NCBI RefSeq assembly: GCF_001552135.1
Contig: NZ_BCQP01000002.1
Span: forward strand, 62,001-126,000
Direction of reading: 5' to 3'
Length of the DNA: 64,000 nucleotides
Origin: Actinomadura chibensis NBRC 106107
GTDB taxonomy: Bacteria; Actinomycetota; Actinomycetes; Streptosporangiales; Streptosporangiaceae
Part shown: one piece after another, positions 8,724 to 18,184 of the stretch
How positions within the stretch are numbered: position 1 is the stretch's first letter
Layout of the letters: every line of letters begins with the position of its first letter
Notes under the pieces: model-generated
Database searches by the model: none
The model's input: the letters and a program-made list of their open reading frames with translations, nothing else
What the model was told of the DNA's origin: nothing
Made by a program: the position numbers and the translations under genes

Positions 8724-9041
8724 TCAGGCGGCCCGCGCCGGACGCTCCCCGCCACCGGACTCGCCGGACGGGGAGGCCGCGGGCAGGGCCCGCCGGGCGG
8801 CGGCCGGAAGCTCCGGCGGCCCGTCCGGCTCCAGGTCGGGAAGGTGCCGCGCGGCGGCGGCCAGCAGTTCCTGGACGCTGCTCTTCAGGCTGGCGAGGTC
8901 GGCCCGCGCCACGTCGGCCTGCGCCTGGGCCCGCCGCGCCTGGCGGCGCGCGGCGTCCCGCTCGGCGGCGAGCCGGGTCAGCTGCTCGTGGTAGGCGGCC
9001 CGCAGTTCGTCGAGGGCGCTGCGCTGCGGAGTGGTGGACAT
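8724..9041 (-). CDS. Hypothetical coiled-coil protein
   Basis: A 105-residue protein beginning MSTTPQRSALDELRAAYHEQL. Residues 8-65 are a heptad-rich Ala/Arg/Glu/Leu stretch that should form a long helix or coiled coil; the tail from about residue 75 is Pro/Ala/Ser-rich and probably disordered. No enzyme motif is visible. I chose the ATG at 9041 because GGGGGAGGGAG lies about 11 bases upstream; the ATG 19 codons earlier has no such site. It may be a small structural or partner protein. Confidence 0.6.
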   Translation of the reverse strand: MSTTPQRSALDELRAAYHEQLTRLAAERDAARRQARRAQAQADVARADLASLKSSVQELLAAAARHLPDLEPDGPPELPAAARRALPAASPSGESGGGERPARAA

Positions 9042-9184
9042 GCCGGTCTGGACTCCCTCCCCCGAGATCATCCCTTCGAATGGGACTAACGCGATCAAAC
9101 AGGCGTTTCGTTCCCGCCGTGCGGCAGATCACTCGCCCTGATCGACACGGAATCGGAACGGCTCGCAAAGGGGCCGGTCGAAGA

Positions 9185-10240
9185 TCATTCGCCGGGTTCG
9201 GGACGCGGCTCGACCGCCGCGTCCGGCAGCCCCGGGAACGCGTCCGACGGCATCGCGGCGCCCGCCCTGGAGCGCCAGCCCGCTGACCGCGCCACCGCCC
9301 GCCGCGCCCCGTCGGCGGCGAAGGCGCGCAGGTCGGGGGACGAGACCCCGGCGAGCCCCACGTAGGCGGGGACGAGCCCGTCCTCCAGCGCCGCCGCGAG
9401 CTGCGCGGCGCTGCGCGCGGACGTCGGCCGGACGGGCAGCCGGTAGGCGGGCGCGGCCGCGACCGGCGTCCCGGACGCGATGGCGATCAGCCGGTCGCGC
9501 TGGGCGCGGTGCGCCGCCCAGACCGATTCGGCGATCCCGCGCAGCGTCCCGGCGAGCCGGGCGCCGAGCACCCCGTAGCCGTACACCGCCGCGTGCTCGG
9601 CGGCCAGCGCCCGCTGGAGCGCCTCGGCGGCCGACCGCGTCCCGACCGCAGGCGGCTGGCCCTTCACCGTCACGGCGTGGCCCGCCTCGCACGCGCCGAT
9701 GCTCGCCAGCAGCTGGGCGAGCGCCGGGGTGGCCTTCGCCGCGTCCGCCGTGCGCGCCTCGGCGGCGCGGTTCTCCAGGTCGCGCAGCAGGGCGAGCGCG
9801 CCGCCGCCGAGCGGCACCGGCACCGCGCGCGGGGGCGGGATCGCGCCGCCCTCGTCCGCCCGGTCGCCCGAGCCGGGCACGTAGTGCCGCCGCAGGGCAC
9901 CGAGGTGCGCGCGATGGTGGGCGAGGACCGGCGCCAGCCGCTTCGCCAGCCAGGACTCCGCCGCCCTGGCCGCCGCGTACGCCGCCTCGTAGGTGGCGAC
10001 GAGGTCCTGCTCGGACGCGATGGCGCCCGCCAGCGTCGACACGTCCGTGCGCGGGGCCGCCGAAGCGGCGCAGCCCGCCAGCCACGGCGCGGCGAGCGCG
10101 CCGCCCGCCAGCGCGGCGCCCCGGCCGAGCAGGGCCCGGCGCGACAGGGTTTCGGGGGACAGGGTTTCGGGCAGGCGCGGCTGAGGTCCCGGCCGGGTCT
10201 CCGAGGGGGGTCCCGGCGTGCGCGTCCAGGCCTCTGGCAA
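9185..10240 (-). CDS. DUF4439 ferritin-like lipoprotein with twin-arginine-type signal
   Basis: A 351-residue protein. Residues 33-57 form an export signal SRRALLGRGAALAGGALAAP ending in lipobox LAGC, so it is probably exported by Tat and lipid-anchored. Two helical bundle segments follow; the C-terminal one (LQRALAAEHAAVYGYGVLGARL) matches the DUF4439 ferritin-like domain, with Glu and His suitable for a metal site. The function of the family is unknown. The N-terminus ahead of the signal carries a 15-bp tandem duplication (10143-10172), giving ETLSP-ETLSR. It is divergent from rimP, an arrangement I recognise from other actinomycetes. Confidence 0.8.
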   Translation of the reverse strand: MPEAWTRTPGPPSETRPGPQPRLPETLSPETLSRRALLGRGAALAGGALAAPWLAGCAASAAPRTDVSTLAGAIASEQDLVATYEAAYAAARAAESWLAKRLAPVLAHHRAHLGALRRHYVPGSGDRADEGGAIPPPRAVPVPLGGGALALLRDLENRAAEARTADAAKATPALAQLLASIGACEAGHAVTVKGQPPAVGTRSAAEALQRALAAEHAAVYGYGVLGARLAGTLRGIAESVWAAHRAQRDRLIAIASGTPVAAAPAYRLPVRPTSARSAAQLAAALEDGLVPAYVGLAGVSSPDLRAFAADGARRAVARSAGWRSRAGAAMPSDAFPGLPDAAVEPRPEPGE

Positions 10241-10452
10241 GGGAGTCTCCTCACCCGGTGACGTGGTGGCGGCGGCCTGGCGCGGCCCCGGGAGCGGGGG
10301 CGTCCATCAGGCCAGCTCAAGCATTCCATATCCGCCGCGCCGGTGAGCCGTCCGAAAAACCGCTGCGGTCTCCGGCTGTCGATAGTCTTGAGGTGTCAAC
10401 GGACGAGCGGCGACATCCGCCCATCACGGGCGGCACAACAGGAGGAGGTCCC
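10241..10452. promoter_or_regulatory. Divergent promoter region of the DUF4439 gene and rimP-nusA
   Basis: This 212-bp stretch separates divergent genes and must carry the promoter of the translation-factor operon. A TAGTCT box at about 10384-10389 is a candidate -10 for rimP, giving a leader of about 55 nt that ends with AGGAGGAGG before the ATG at 10453. No clear -35 was found. Confidence 0.4.
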
Positions 10453-11127
10453 ATGAGCGTCGAGTCCCGCGGTGGCCGCGCTCAGGGGAGGCGCGGCGGG
10501 GCGGGCGGCGAGGCCGCCCGGACGGACGCGCCCCCGCGCCCCGGCCGGGCCGCCGCCGTCGCCGAGCTGACCGCGCTGCTCGCGCCCGCCGTGGCCGCGG
10601 CGGGCTTCGACCTGGAGGAGGTCGAGGTGCGCCCCGCCGGGCGGCGCCGCCTGGTCCGCGTCGTCGTCGACGGCGACGACGGCGTCGGCCTCGACGACAT
10701 CGCCGCGATCAGCGAGCGCGTCTCCGCGCTGCTCGACGCCGCCGACGCCATGGGGACCACGCCCTACGTGCTGGAGGTGTCCTCCCCGGGCGTCGACCGC
10801 CCCCTCACCGAGCCGCGGCACTGGCGCCGCGCCGTCGGGCGGCTGGTCGTCGCCCCGCTGGCCGAGGGCGGCCAGATCGAGGGCCGGGTGGTCGCGGCCG
10901 ACGACGCGGCCGTGGAGATCGACGTCGTGCCGAAGCGCCGGGGCAAGGGAGCCGGCGCGGGCGGCGCCGGGTCCGCCGGGAAGCAGGCCGCGAAGTCCCC
11001 CGGGAAGCCCGCCGGGACCGTGCGGCGCCGGTTCGGCCTGGACGAGCTGGGGCGCGGCCGCGTGCAGGTGGAGTTCAGCCCGCCGCGCACGGCCGAGGGA
11101 ACGCGTTCTCCGGCTGAGCCGGACTAG
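10453..11127 (+). CDS. rimP: Ribosome maturation factor RimP
   Basis: RimP is needed for 30S subunit maturation. This 224-residue protein has the usual core: [43 protein letters not shown], and [26 protein letters not shown]. It is longer than the usual 150-170 residues owing to a 35-residue hydrophilic N-terminal extension and a Lys/Gly/Ala-rich insert (about residues 165-192) inside the C-terminal SH3-like domain. The ATG has AGGAGGAGG upstream. It opens the rimP-nusA-ylxR-infB cluster, 13 bp before nusA. Confidence 0.95.
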   Translation: MSVESRGGRAQGRRGGAGGEAARTDAPPRPGRAAAVAELTALLAPAVAAAGFDLEEVEVRPAGRRRLVRVVVDGDDGVGLDDIAAISERVSALLDAADAMGTTPYVLEVSSPGVDRPLTEPRHWRRAVGRLVVAPLAEGGQIEGRVVAADDAAVEIDVVPKRRGKGAGAGGAGSAGKQAAKSPGKPAGTVRRRFGLDELGRGRVQVEFSPPRTAEGTRSPAEPD

Positions 11128-11140
11128 AGGGGGGAACCTC

Positions 11141-12202
11141 GTGGACATCGACATGACCGCCCTGCGGTCCCTGGAGAGCGAGAAGGACATCTCGCTCGAC
11201 GTGGCCGTCAAGGCCATCGAAGACGCGCTGCTGATCGCCTACCACCGGACGGAGGGCGCCGCGCCCCGGGCGCGCGTCGAGCTCGACCGGCAGAGCGGGC
11301 ACGTCACCGTGTGGGCGACCGAGACCGACGACGAGGGCGAGAACGCCCGGGAGTACGACGACACCCCGTCCGGGTTCGGGCGGATCGCCGCGACCACCGC
11401 CAAGCAGGTCATCCTCCAGCGCCTCCGCGACGCCGAGGACGAGCTGACCTTCGGCGAGTACGCGGGCCGCGAGGGCGACATCGTCAGCGGCATCATCCAG
11501 CAGGGCAAGGACCCGCGGAACGTCCTGGTCGACCTCGGCAAGATCGAGGCCGTCCTGCCGCCGCAGGAGCAGGTGCCCGGCGAGCGCTACGAGCACGGCG
11601 AGCGGCTGCGCGCGTACGTGGTGCAGGTCCGCAAGGGGCACCGCGGCCCGTCGGTGCAGCTCTCCCGGACGCACCCGAACCTCGTCCGCAAGCTGTTCGC
11701 GCTGGAGGTCCCGGAGATCGCGGACGGCACCGTCGAGATCGCGGCGATCGCCCGCGAGGCGGGCCACCGCACCAAGATCGCGGTGCGCTCGCGCAAGGCC
11801 GGGGTGAACGCCAAGGGCGCCTGCATCGGCCCGCTCGGCAGCCGCGTCCGCAACGTGATGGCCGAACTGCACGGCGAGAAGATCGACATCGTCGACTGGT
11901 CGGACGACCCGGCCGAGTTCGTCGGGAATGCGCTGTCGCCGGCGCGGGTTTCCCATGTGGAGGTCGTGGACGCCGACGCCCGGGTCGCCCGGGTCGTCGT
12001 CCCCGACTACCAGTTGTCCCTGGCCATCGGCAAGGAAGGGCAGAACGCCCGGCTAGCCGCGCGGCTGACCGGGTGGCGGATCGACATCAGGTCCGACACC
12101 GAACCCGAGCAGACGCCCCCCAAGGTCGCCGAATCCGACGAAACGGGATCTTCTACGCCAGGGGCCCATGCGACCGGCCCCGCCGACGCGTCGGCGCGGT
12201 AG
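11141..12202 (+). CDS. nusA: Transcription termination/antitermination factor NusA
   Basis: A 353-residue NusA: N-terminal RNA-polymerase-binding domain (1-125), S1 domain (about 130-200, beginning [13 protein letters not shown]), then two KH domains with the signatures [28 protein letters not shown] and [23 protein letters not shown]. It lacks the extra C-terminal acidic repeats of E. coli NusA, as usual in actinobacteria. The GTG start has AGAGGGGGGAA upstream. The last codons contain a 16-bp palindrome at 12181-12196. Confidence 0.96.
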   Translation: MDIDMTALRSLESEKDISLDVAVKAIEDALLIAYHRTEGAAPRARVELDRQSGHVTVWATETDDEGENAREYDDTPSGFGRIAATTAKQVILQRLRDAEDELTFGEYAGREGDIVSGIIQQGKDPRNVLVDLGKIEAVLPPQEQVPGERYEHGERLRAYVVQVRKGHRGPSVQLSRTHPNLVRKLFALEVPEIADGTVEIAAIAREAGHRTKIAVRSRKAGVNAKGACIGPLGSRVRNVMAELHGEKIDIVDWSDDPAEFVGNALSPARVSHVEVVDADARVARVVVPDYQLSLAIGKEGQNARLAARLTGWRIDIRSDTEPEQTPPKVAESDETGSSTPGAHATGPADASAR

Positions 12203-12244
12203 ACTCATGAAACGTGGCCGGGCGGCCCGAGACAGGTTCGGGCG

Positions 12245-12532
12245 GTGAACTCAGTTCGCACGTGTGTGGGTTGCCGGGTTCGCACGGTCAAGTCCGACTT
12301 GCTGCGCCTTGTCGTGGTCGAGGGCGTCATCGTCCCCGACCCGCGTGGGCGGCTGCCGGGGCGGGGCGCGCATCTGCACCCCGATCCGGAGTGCCTTGAG
12401 CTCGCAGAGCGGCGTCGGGCGTTCCCGCGGGCGTTCCGCCTGCCGGGGCCGCTCGACAGCGCGGCGCTGCGGGCACGGCTTGCGGCCCGCGCCGCGCGGC
12501 AGCAGGATGGCCGAATGGAAAGCGACGTCTAG
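12245..12532 (+). CDS. ylxR: YlxR family RNA-binding protein (RnpM-like)
   Basis: A 95-residue DUF448 protein: RTCVGCRVRTVKSDLLRLVV with the CxxC pair, then DPRGRLPGRGAHLHPDPECLELAERRRAF. The family lies between nusA and infB in most bacteria, binds RNA, and in Bacillus has been linked to RNase P. The GTG at 12245 begins 42 bp after nusA. A basic tail follows the conserved domain. Confidence 0.92.
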   Translation: MNSVRTCVGCRVRTVKSDLLRLVVVEGVIVPDPRGRLPGRGAHLHPDPECLELAERRRAFPRAFRLPGPLDSAALRARLAARAARQQDGRMESDV

Positions 12533-12641
12533 TCGGAAGCAGGTCGAGATTGCTATGAGCGCTCGATGAGCACGCCGCGATGAGTACGGCAAGGTAGCGA
12601 CGGTCCGGAGGCCGCACCCCCGGACCGAGTTAGGGAGTGCA

Positions 12642-15600
12642 GTGGCGAAGGTCCGGGTGTACGAACTCGCCAAGGAGTTCGGTGTAGAGAGCAAGGTCGT
12701 CATGGCCAAGCTCCAGGAGATGGGCGAGTTCGTAAGGTCGGCGTCCTCCACGATCGAGGCGCCGGTCGTCCGCAGGCTGACAGAAGCCTTCTCAAATTCT
12801 TCTTCCTCCAAGCAGGGGGACAGGCGGGCCGCGCCGAAGCGTCCTTCGGCGCCGCGGCCCGCCGCGCCGCGTCCGGGTCCGCCCGGCGGCGGCGATTCCC
12901 AGGGTTCGCGCCAGCAGGCCCCGCGGCCCGCCGCGCCGCGCCCGCCCGCGCCGAAGCCGGGTCCGGGCGTTCCGGCCCCCGGCCCCGGCGGCCAGGGCGG
13001 TCCCGGCGGCCAGGGCGCGCCGGGCGGCGGCCCGCGGCCGGGTCCGCCCCGGCCGGTCCCGCCCGCGCCGAGCACGCCGGTGAACGCGCCCGCGGCGCAG
13101 GGCCCGAGCGCCCCGCCCGCGGCCGGTCCCGGCGCCCAGGGCGGTTCCGGCGGCGCCGGAACCCGCGCCCCGGGCGGCGGCGGCCCGAAGCCGGGCCCGC
13201 GCGGGCCGAAGCCGGGCCCGCGCCCCGGTCCTCGCCAGGGCGGCGGGGGCGGCGGCCGTGGCCCCGGTGGGCCGCGTCCCGGCAACAACCCCTTCAGCTC
13301 GACCAACACCGGCATGGGCCAGGCGCCCAAGCCCGGTCCGCGTCCCGGCCCGCGTCAGGGCGGCGGTGACCGTCCGGGCGGCGGGGGCGGCGGCGAGCGC
13401 GGCGCCCGTCCGGGCCCGCGTCCCGGCGGCGCTCCGGGCGCCGGCGGCCCGCGTCCGAACCCGGGCAGCATGCCGCCCCGGCCGGGCGGCCCGCGGCCCA
13501 GCCCGATGAACATGCCGTCCTCGCGGCCGTCCGGCGCCCCCGGGCGCGGCGGTCCCGGCGGCGGTGGCGGCGGTCGCGGCCCGGGCGGCGGCGGTCGCGG
13601 TCCCGGCGGCGGTGGCCGCGGTCCCGGCGGCGGCGGTCGTCCCGGTGGCGGCGGCGGCTTCGGCGCGCCCCGCGCGGGCGGCGGTGGCGGCGGCGGCCGT
13701 CCGGGCTTCGGGCCCCGCCCCGGCGGCGGCGGTCGCGGACGCGGCGGCACGCAGGGCGCCTTCGGCCGTCCCGGCGGACGTCCCGCGCGCGGTCGCAAGT
13801 CGAAGCGGGCGCGTCGTCAGGAGTTCGAGAACATGCAGGCCCCCGCGGTCGGCGGCGTCTCGGCTCCGCGCGGCGGCGGCAAGACGATCCGGCTGCCGCA
13901 GGGCGCGTCCCTGACCGACTTCGCCGAGAAGATCGGCGCCAACCCGGCGTCGCTCGTCGCGATCATGATGCACCTCGGCAAGATGGTCACCGCGACCCAG
14001 TCGGTCGACCCCGACGACCTCATGGCGCTCGGGCTCGAACTGGACTTCGACGTCCAGGTCGTCAGCCCCGAGGACGAGGACCGCGAGCTCCTCGAGTCGT
14101 TCGACATCGAGTACGGCGAGGACGAGGGCGGCGAGGAGCACCTCCAGTCCCGTCCGCCGGTCGTCACCGTCATGGGCCACGTCGACCACGGCAAGACCAA
14201 GCTGCTGGACGCCGTCCGCCACGCGAACGTGCAGGCGGGCGAGGCCGGCGGCATCACCCAGCACATCGGCGCCTACCAGGTGGAGACGGAGGTCGACGGC
14301 GAGAAGCGCGCCATCACCTTCATCGACACCCCGGGCCACGAGGCGTTCACCGCCATGCGGGCCCGCGGCGCCGACACCACCGACCTGGTGGTGCTGGTGG
14401 TCGCCGCCGACGACGGCGTCAAGCCGCAGACCACGGAGGCGATCGACCACGCCACCGCGGCCGGGGTGCCGATCGTCGTCGCGGTCAACAAGATCGACGT
14501 CGAGGGCGCCGACCCGAACCGGGTGCGGGCGCAGCTCACCGAGTACGGCCTGGTCGCCGAGGAGTTCGGCGGTCAGACGCAGTTCGTCGACGTGTCCGCC
14601 CGCGAGCGGATCAACATCGACGGGCTGCTGGAGGCGATCATCCTGACCGCCGACGCCGAGCTCGACCTGAAGGCCAACCCCGACATGCCCGCCCAGGGCT
14701 CCGCCATCGAGGCCCACCTCGACAAGGGCCGGGGCGCCGTGGCGACCGTGCTGGTGCAGCGCGGCACGCTGCGGGTCGGCGACTCGATCGTCTGCGGCGT
14801 GGCGCACGGCCGCGTCCGCGCGATGCTCGACGAGAACCTGGAGAACGTCACGGAGGCGGGGCCGTCCCGCCCGGTGGAGGTGCTCGGCCTCGCGGCCGTG
14901 CCCGGCGCCGGTGACAACTTCCTCGTCGTCGAGGACGACCGGATCGCCCGGCAGATCGCCGACAAGCGGGTCGCGCGCAAGCGCAACGCCGAACTGCTCA
15001 AGAGCCGCAAGAGCAGCTCCCTCGAAGAGCTGTTCAAGGACCTGGAGCGCGGCGAGCGGCAGGAGCTGCTGCTCATCCTCAAGGGCGACGTGTCCGGCTC
15101 CGTCGAGGCGCTGGAGGACTCCCTGCTCAAGATCGACGTGGGCGAGGAGGTCAACCTGCGGATCATCCGCCGCGGCGTCGGCGCGATCACGCAGGACGAC
15201 GTCAACCTGTCGCTGGCGTCCGAGGGCGCGGTCATCATCGGCTTCAACGTGCGTCCCGAGCGGAACGCGCAGGAGCTGGCCGACCGCGAGGGCGTCGACA
15301 TCCGGTACTACTCGATCATCTACCAGGCGATCGAGGAGATCGAGGCGGCCCTCAAGGGCATGCTCAAGCCGGAGTTCGAGGAGGTCCAGCTCGGCCAGGC
15401 CGAGATCCGCGAGATCTTCAAGGTGCCGCGGATCGGCAGCGTCGCGGGCTCGATGGTCACCTCGGGCGTCATCCAGCGCAACGCCAAGGCCCGGCTCGTC
15501 CGCGACGGCGTCGTCGTCGCCGACAACCTCACGGTGTCGTCGCTGCGCCGCTTCAAGGACGACGCGACCGAGGTCCGCGAGGGCTTCGAGTGCGGTATCG

Positions 15601-15674
15601 GCGTGGGCTACAACGACATCAAGCTCGGCGACGTCATCGAGTGCTTCGAGATGCGGGAGAAGCCGCGCGACTGA
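12642..15674 (+). CDS. infB: Translation initiation factor IF-2
   Basis: IF-2 is the GTPase that places initiator tRNA on the ribosome. This 1010-residue form begins with an IF2_N domain ([18 protein letters not shown], residues 1-60), followed by about 330 residues rich in Gly, Pro and Arg, the motif [12 protein letters not shown], a second IF2_N-like domain (about 405-470), the G domain ([20 protein letters not shown]), then domains II-IV. The length and linker are typical of actinobacteria. The start is GTG at 12642, with only a weak ribosome-binding site (GGGAGTGCA) upstream, 109 bp after ylxR. Confidence 0.97.
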   Translation: MAKVRVYELAKEFGVESKVVMAKLQEMGEFVRSASSTIEAPVVRRLTEAFSNSSSSKQGDRRAAPKRPSAPRPAAPRPGPPGGGDSQGSRQQAPRPAAPRPPAPKPGPGVPAPGPGGQGGPGGQGAPGGGPRPGPPRPVPPAPSTPVNAPAAQGPSAPPAAGPGAQGGSGGAGTRAPGGGGPKPGPRGPKPGPRPGPRQGGGGGGRGPGGPRPGNNPFSSTNTGMGQAPKPGPRPGPRQGGGDRPGGGGGGERGARPGPRPGGAPGAGGPRPNPGSMPPRPGGPRPSPMNMPSSRPSGAPGRGGPGGGGGGRGPGGGGRGPGGGGRGPGGGGRPGGGGGFGAPRAGGGGGGGRPGFGPRPGGGGRGRGGTQGAFGRPGGRPARGRKSKRARRQEFENMQAPAVGGVSAPRGGGKTIRLPQGASLTDFAEKIGANPASLVAIMMHLGKMVTATQSVDPDDLMALGLELDFDVQVVSPEDEDRELLESFDIEYGEDEGGEEHLQSRPPVVTVMGHVDHGKTKLLDAVRHANVQAGEAGGITQHIGAYQVETEVDGEKRAITFIDTPGHEAFTAMRARGADTTDLVVLVVAADDGVKPQTTEAIDHATAAGVPIVVAVNKIDVEGADPNRVRAQLTEYGLVAEEFGGQTQFVDVSARERINIDGLLEAIILTADAELDLKANPDMPAQGSAIEAHLDKGRGAVATVLVQRGTLRVGDSIVCGVAHGRVRAMLDENLENVTEAGPSRPVEVLGLAAVPGAGDNFLVVEDDRIARQIADKRVARKRNAELLKSRKSSSLEELFKDLERGERQELLLILKGDVSGSVEALEDSLLKIDVGEEVNLRIIRRGVGAITQDDVNLSLASEGAVIIGFNVRPERNAQELADREGVDIRYYSIIYQAIEEIEAALKGMLKPEFEEVQLGQAEIREIFKVPRIGSVAGSMVTSGVIQRNAKARLVRDGVVVADNLTVSSLRRFKDDATEVREGFECGIGVGYNDIKLGDVIECFEMREKPRD
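13555..13740 (+). repeat. Gly/Arg-coding tandem repeats inside infB
   Basis: The linker of IF-2 is encoded by imperfect tandem units of 18-21 bp giving GRGPGGG three times in a row, then GRPGGGGG and similar. The coding strand has many closely spaced GGCGG and GGTGG runs. The repeats look able to expand or contract, and the strand could fold into G-rich structures. Confidence 0.8.
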
Positions 15675-15723
15675 GGCCGCGTGACTGAGGCCGCGCGATC
15701 GGGCCGCATGATCAGGCCGCGCA
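15669..15723 (+). repeat. Degenerate short tandem repeats after infB
   Basis: Four imperfect copies of a 13-17-bp unit around GACTGAGGCCGCG / GATCGGGCCGCAT follow one another from the infB stop to the hairpin. No function is evident. Confidence 0.5.
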
Positions 15724-15726
15724 CGT

Positions 15727-15770
15727 CCGCGCGGCACCGGCCGGACACCCGTCCGGCCGGTGCCGCGCGG
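15727..15770 (+). terminator. Perfect 20-bp hairpin after infB
   Basis: Bases 15727-15746 and 15751-15770 are exactly complementary, giving a 20-bp stem with loop ACCC and no T run. Its place 53 bp after the infB stop and before a new promoter makes it the likely terminator of the rimP-infB operon. Confidence 0.8.
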
Positions 15771-15800
15771 CGTCCGGCCGGGCGTTCCCCTCGGGCGCGC

Positions 15801-15880
15801 CGACGTGACCGTCCAATGCCGACGTGATCGTTTAATCCGGTGACACGACGCCAGGCGGATCTTCTAGCCTGGCGTCTGTC
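15801..15880 (+). promoter_or_regulatory. Promoter and operator of the ylxP-rbfA-nrnA unit
   Basis: Two 19-bp direct repeats abut at 15801-15819 and 15820-15838 (consensus CGACGTGAYCGTYYAATSC, 15 of 19 identical). A candidate promoter follows: GTGACA at 15840-15845 and TAGCCT at 15865-15870. The -10 lies within a perfect inverted repeat, GACGCCAGGC (15847-15856) with GCCTGGCGTC (15867-15876). Such placement suggests control by a dimeric DNA-binding protein; which one is unknown. Confidence 0.6.
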
Positions 15881-15973
15881 ATGTCCGGCTCGTCCCCGTC
15901 CCGGGACGGGTCGGGAACACGGCGGGCAGGCACCGTCGTTCAGTCTTCTGAGAATCCCGAGGTGATCGACCAG

Positions 15974-16273
15974 GTGTACGTGGGTGCGCTGACGCTCGAC
16001 CTGCTGTTGGGGGACGTCCGCTCGCTGAAGCAGAAGCGGTCCGTCCTGCGGCCGCTCATCGCGGAGGTGCAGAAGCACTTCCCGGGGGTGGCCGTCGCCG
16101 AGACCGGCGGCAACGACCTGTACCGCAGGGCGGAGATCGGGGTGGCGGTGGTCTCGGGCACCGCCGCGAACTGCACCCAGGTGCTCGACCGGTGCGAACG
16201 GCTCGTTGCCGGGCGGCCGGAGATAGAACTGCTGTCCGCGAGGCAGCGGCTTTTCAACGACGACGACGAGTGA
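15974..16273 (+). CDS. ylxP: YlxP family (DUF503) protein
   Basis: A 99-residue DUF503 protein: MYVGALTLDLLLGDVRSLKQKRSVLRPLIAEVQ and a C-terminal ELLSARQRLFNDDDE. It lies next to rbfA as in Bacillus and Streptomyces and is thought to have a role around ribosome assembly, but its biochemistry is unknown. I chose GTG 15974 because GAGGTGA is eight bases upstream and it matches the start of the family domain. An ATG at 15881, four to five bases from the predicted transcription start, would add 31 residues and is a real alternative. Confidence 0.88.
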   Translation: MYVGALTLDLLLGDVRSLKQKRSVLRPLIAEVQKHFPGVAVAETGGNDLYRRAEIGVAVVSGTAANCTQVLDRCERLVAGRPEIELLSARQRLFNDDDE

Positions 16274-16356
16274 GTGTGTCCCCCCGGAGTGGGGGGCGCG
16301 GACGGGCGTCGTTGGACCATAGAGGGGTCGGCAGACCACAGAAAGGGAGTGCGATC

Positions 16357-16908
16357 ATGGTGGACGCAGCCCGGGCGCGCAAGCTCGCCGACCGCATCCA
16401 GCAGATCGTGGCCGAGATGCTGGAGCGGCGGATCAAGGACCCGCGGCTCGGCTTCGTGACCGTGACGGACACCCGCATCACCAACGACCTGCGCGACGCC
16501 ACCGTGTACTACACGGTGTACGGGTCGGACGGCGAGCGCGCCGAGACGGCCGCCGCGCTGGAGAGCGCCAAGGGCGTCATCCGGTCGGAGGTGGGCAGGA
16601 AGACCGGGGTCCGGCACACGCCCAGCATCACGTTCGTCATGGACTCCCTGATGGAGAACGCGGCGCACATCGACGACCTGCTGGCCAAGGCCAGGGCGAA
16701 GGACGCCGAGGTGGCGAGGACGGCGCAGGGCGCGTCCCCGGCGGGCGACCCGAACCCCTACCGCGTCGCCGACGAAGACGAAGACGAGTCCGAGGACGAC
16801 GAGGCCGACGACACCGGCGCGGACGCGGACACCGGCGCGGACGACTCCGCCGGGCGGCCGGGAGCGGCGGACGGCGCGGACGGCCGCCCGGGCCGCCCGC
16901 CGTCATGA
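16357..16908 (+). CDS. rbfA: 30S ribosome-binding factor RbfA
   Basis: RbfA assists late 16S rRNA maturation. The KH-like core occupies residues 1-115 (ADRIQQIVAEMLERRIKDPRLGFVTVTDTRITNDLRDATVYYTVYG). Residues 125-183 form an acidic, low-complexity tail rich in Asp, Glu and Gly, making this 183-residue protein longer than usual. The ATG has AAAGGGAG upstream and its stop overlaps the nrnA start (ATGA), so the two are probably translationally coupled. Confidence 0.95.
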   Translation: MVDAARARKLADRIQQIVAEMLERRIKDPRLGFVTVTDTRITNDLRDATVYYTVYGSDGERAETAAALESAKGVIRSEVGRKTGVRHTPSITFVMDSLMENAAHIDDLLAKARAKDAEVARTAQGASPAGDPNPYRVADEDEDESEDDEADDTGADADTGADDSAGRPGAADGADGRPGRPPS

Positions 16909-18125
16909 CCGGGGACGAGGGGCGCGCGGAGGCGCCCGGCCCCGGAAGTTCCGGGGAATGGCCGCCGCACGACGCGGGCGGGCATTCCGTCACCGGGCAC
17001 GACGTGGTCTCGCGCAACGGCGCGGGCCGCCGCGTCACCGACCCCCCCTTCGCGTCCGCCGCGCCCACGCCGCCGACCGCCGTCCCGCTCGGCCCCGCGC
17101 TCCCGGCGTCCGGCGCGCCCTCCACGCCGACCGCTCCCGCGCCGCCGCCCGCCGACCTGGAGTGGGAGCGGGCCGTCGAGCTGATCCACGCGGCCCGGGA
17201 GGTGTCCCTGGCCTGCCACGTCGCCCCGGACGGCGACGCGCTCGGCTCGATGCTGGCGCTCGCGCAGGCGCTCCGCGCGCTGGGCAAGCGCTGCTACGCC
17301 TCCTTCGGCGAGCCGTTCGCCGTCCCGGCCATCCTGCGGTTCCTGCCCGGCCAGGAGCTGCTGGTCGAGCCCGCCGAGATGCCGCCCGCGCCGGAGCTGA
17401 TGATCTCCCTGGACGCGGCCGGGCGGGCCCGCCTCGGCGCCCTCGCGGGCGCGGCGGACCGGGCGGGCGCGCTGATCGTGGTCGACCACCACGCGTCCAA
17501 CACCGGGTTCGGCGGCGTGCGGCTCGTCGATCCGGCCGCGGCCGCGACGGCGGTGCTGGTCGAGGAGCTGATCCGCAGGCTCGGCGTCCCGCTCGACCGG
17601 GACATCGCGCAGGGCCTCTACGCGGGCCTCGCCAGCGACACCGGCTCGTTCAAGTACCCGTGCACGACCCCGAAGGTCCACGACCTCGCGGGACGGCTGC
17701 TCACCGCGGGCGTCCGGCCTGAGGCCGTCAGCCGCGAGCTGTGGGACCGGGCGCCGTTCGGCTACCTCCAGGTCCTCGCGGGCGCGCTGTCGCGGGCCCG
17801 GCTGGAGCGCGACGCCGCGGGCGGCCGCGGCCTCGTCTGGACGACGATCGCCCGCTCCGACCGCCGCTCCGTCCCCTACGACCAGCTTGAGGGGATCATC
17901 GACCAGCTCCGCCGGACGGACGAGGCCGAGGTCGCGGTCGTCTGCAAAGAGACCGACGACGGGCGCTGGTACTTCTCCGTCCGGTCCAAGGGCAACATCG
18001 ACCTGAGCGTGGTGTGCGCGGCGCTGAACGGAGGCGGCCACCGCGAGATGGCGGGCTTCCTCTGGTCGGGCACCGTGGACGAGGCGCTCGACCGCCTCCG
18101 CGCCCTCCTCCCCGCCGAGAGCTGA
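16905..18125 (+). CDS. nrnA: DHH/DHHA1 phosphoesterase, NrnA-type oligoribonuclease / pAp phosphatase
   Basis: A 406-residue enzyme of the DHH family that degrades short RNA oligonucleotides and often 3'-phosphoadenosine-5'-phosphate. Visible motifs are HVAPDGDALGS (about residue 103), LISLDAAGRARLG, VDHHASN (about residue 192), GLASDTGSF, and the DHHA1 signature GGGHREMAG near residue 373. The first 85 residues are Pro/Ala/Gly-rich, not part of the fold and unusual; a later start is possible but no better ribosome-binding site is seen. It overlaps rbfA by 4 bp. Confidence 0.92.
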   Translation: MTGDEGRAEAPGPGSSGEWPPHDAGGHSVTGHDVVSRNGAGRRVTDPPFASAAPTPPTAVPLGPALPASGAPSTPTAPAPPPADLEWERAVELIHAAREVSLACHVAPDGDALGSMLALAQALRALGKRCYASFGEPFAVPAILRFLPGQELLVEPAEMPPAPELMISLDAAGRARLGALAGAADRAGALIVVDHHASNTGFGGVRLVDPAAAATAVLVEELIRRLGVPLDRDIAQGLYAGLASDTGSFKYPCTTPKVHDLAGRLLTAGVRPEAVSRELWDRAPFGYLQVLAGALSRARLERDAAGGRGLVWTTIARSDRRSVPYDQLEGIIDQLRRTDEAEVAVVCKETDDGRWYFSVRSKGNIDLSVVCAALNGGGHREMAGFLWSGTVDEALDRLRALLPAES

Positions 18126-18126
18126 C

Positions 18127-18152
18127 GGCCCGGCCCGGCGGCCCGGCCCGGC
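18127..18152 (+). repeat. 13-bp perfect tandem duplication
   Basis: GGCCCGGCCCGGC occurs twice in direct succession just after the nrnA stop codon. Confidence 0.8.
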
Positions 18153-18184
18153 GGCGATGGCGCGGGCCGGGGGGCGGAGGCCGT

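Noticed and set aside
12181-12196. 16-bp palindrome as a terminator of nusA
   Set aside because: It lies inside the last codons of nusA, has no loop, and the following genes appear to be in the same operon.
15881-15973. Longer YlxP from the ATG at 15881
   Set aside because: The extra 31 residues do not match the family and a good ribosome-binding site precedes GTG 15974. Kept as an alternative because the promoter lies so close.
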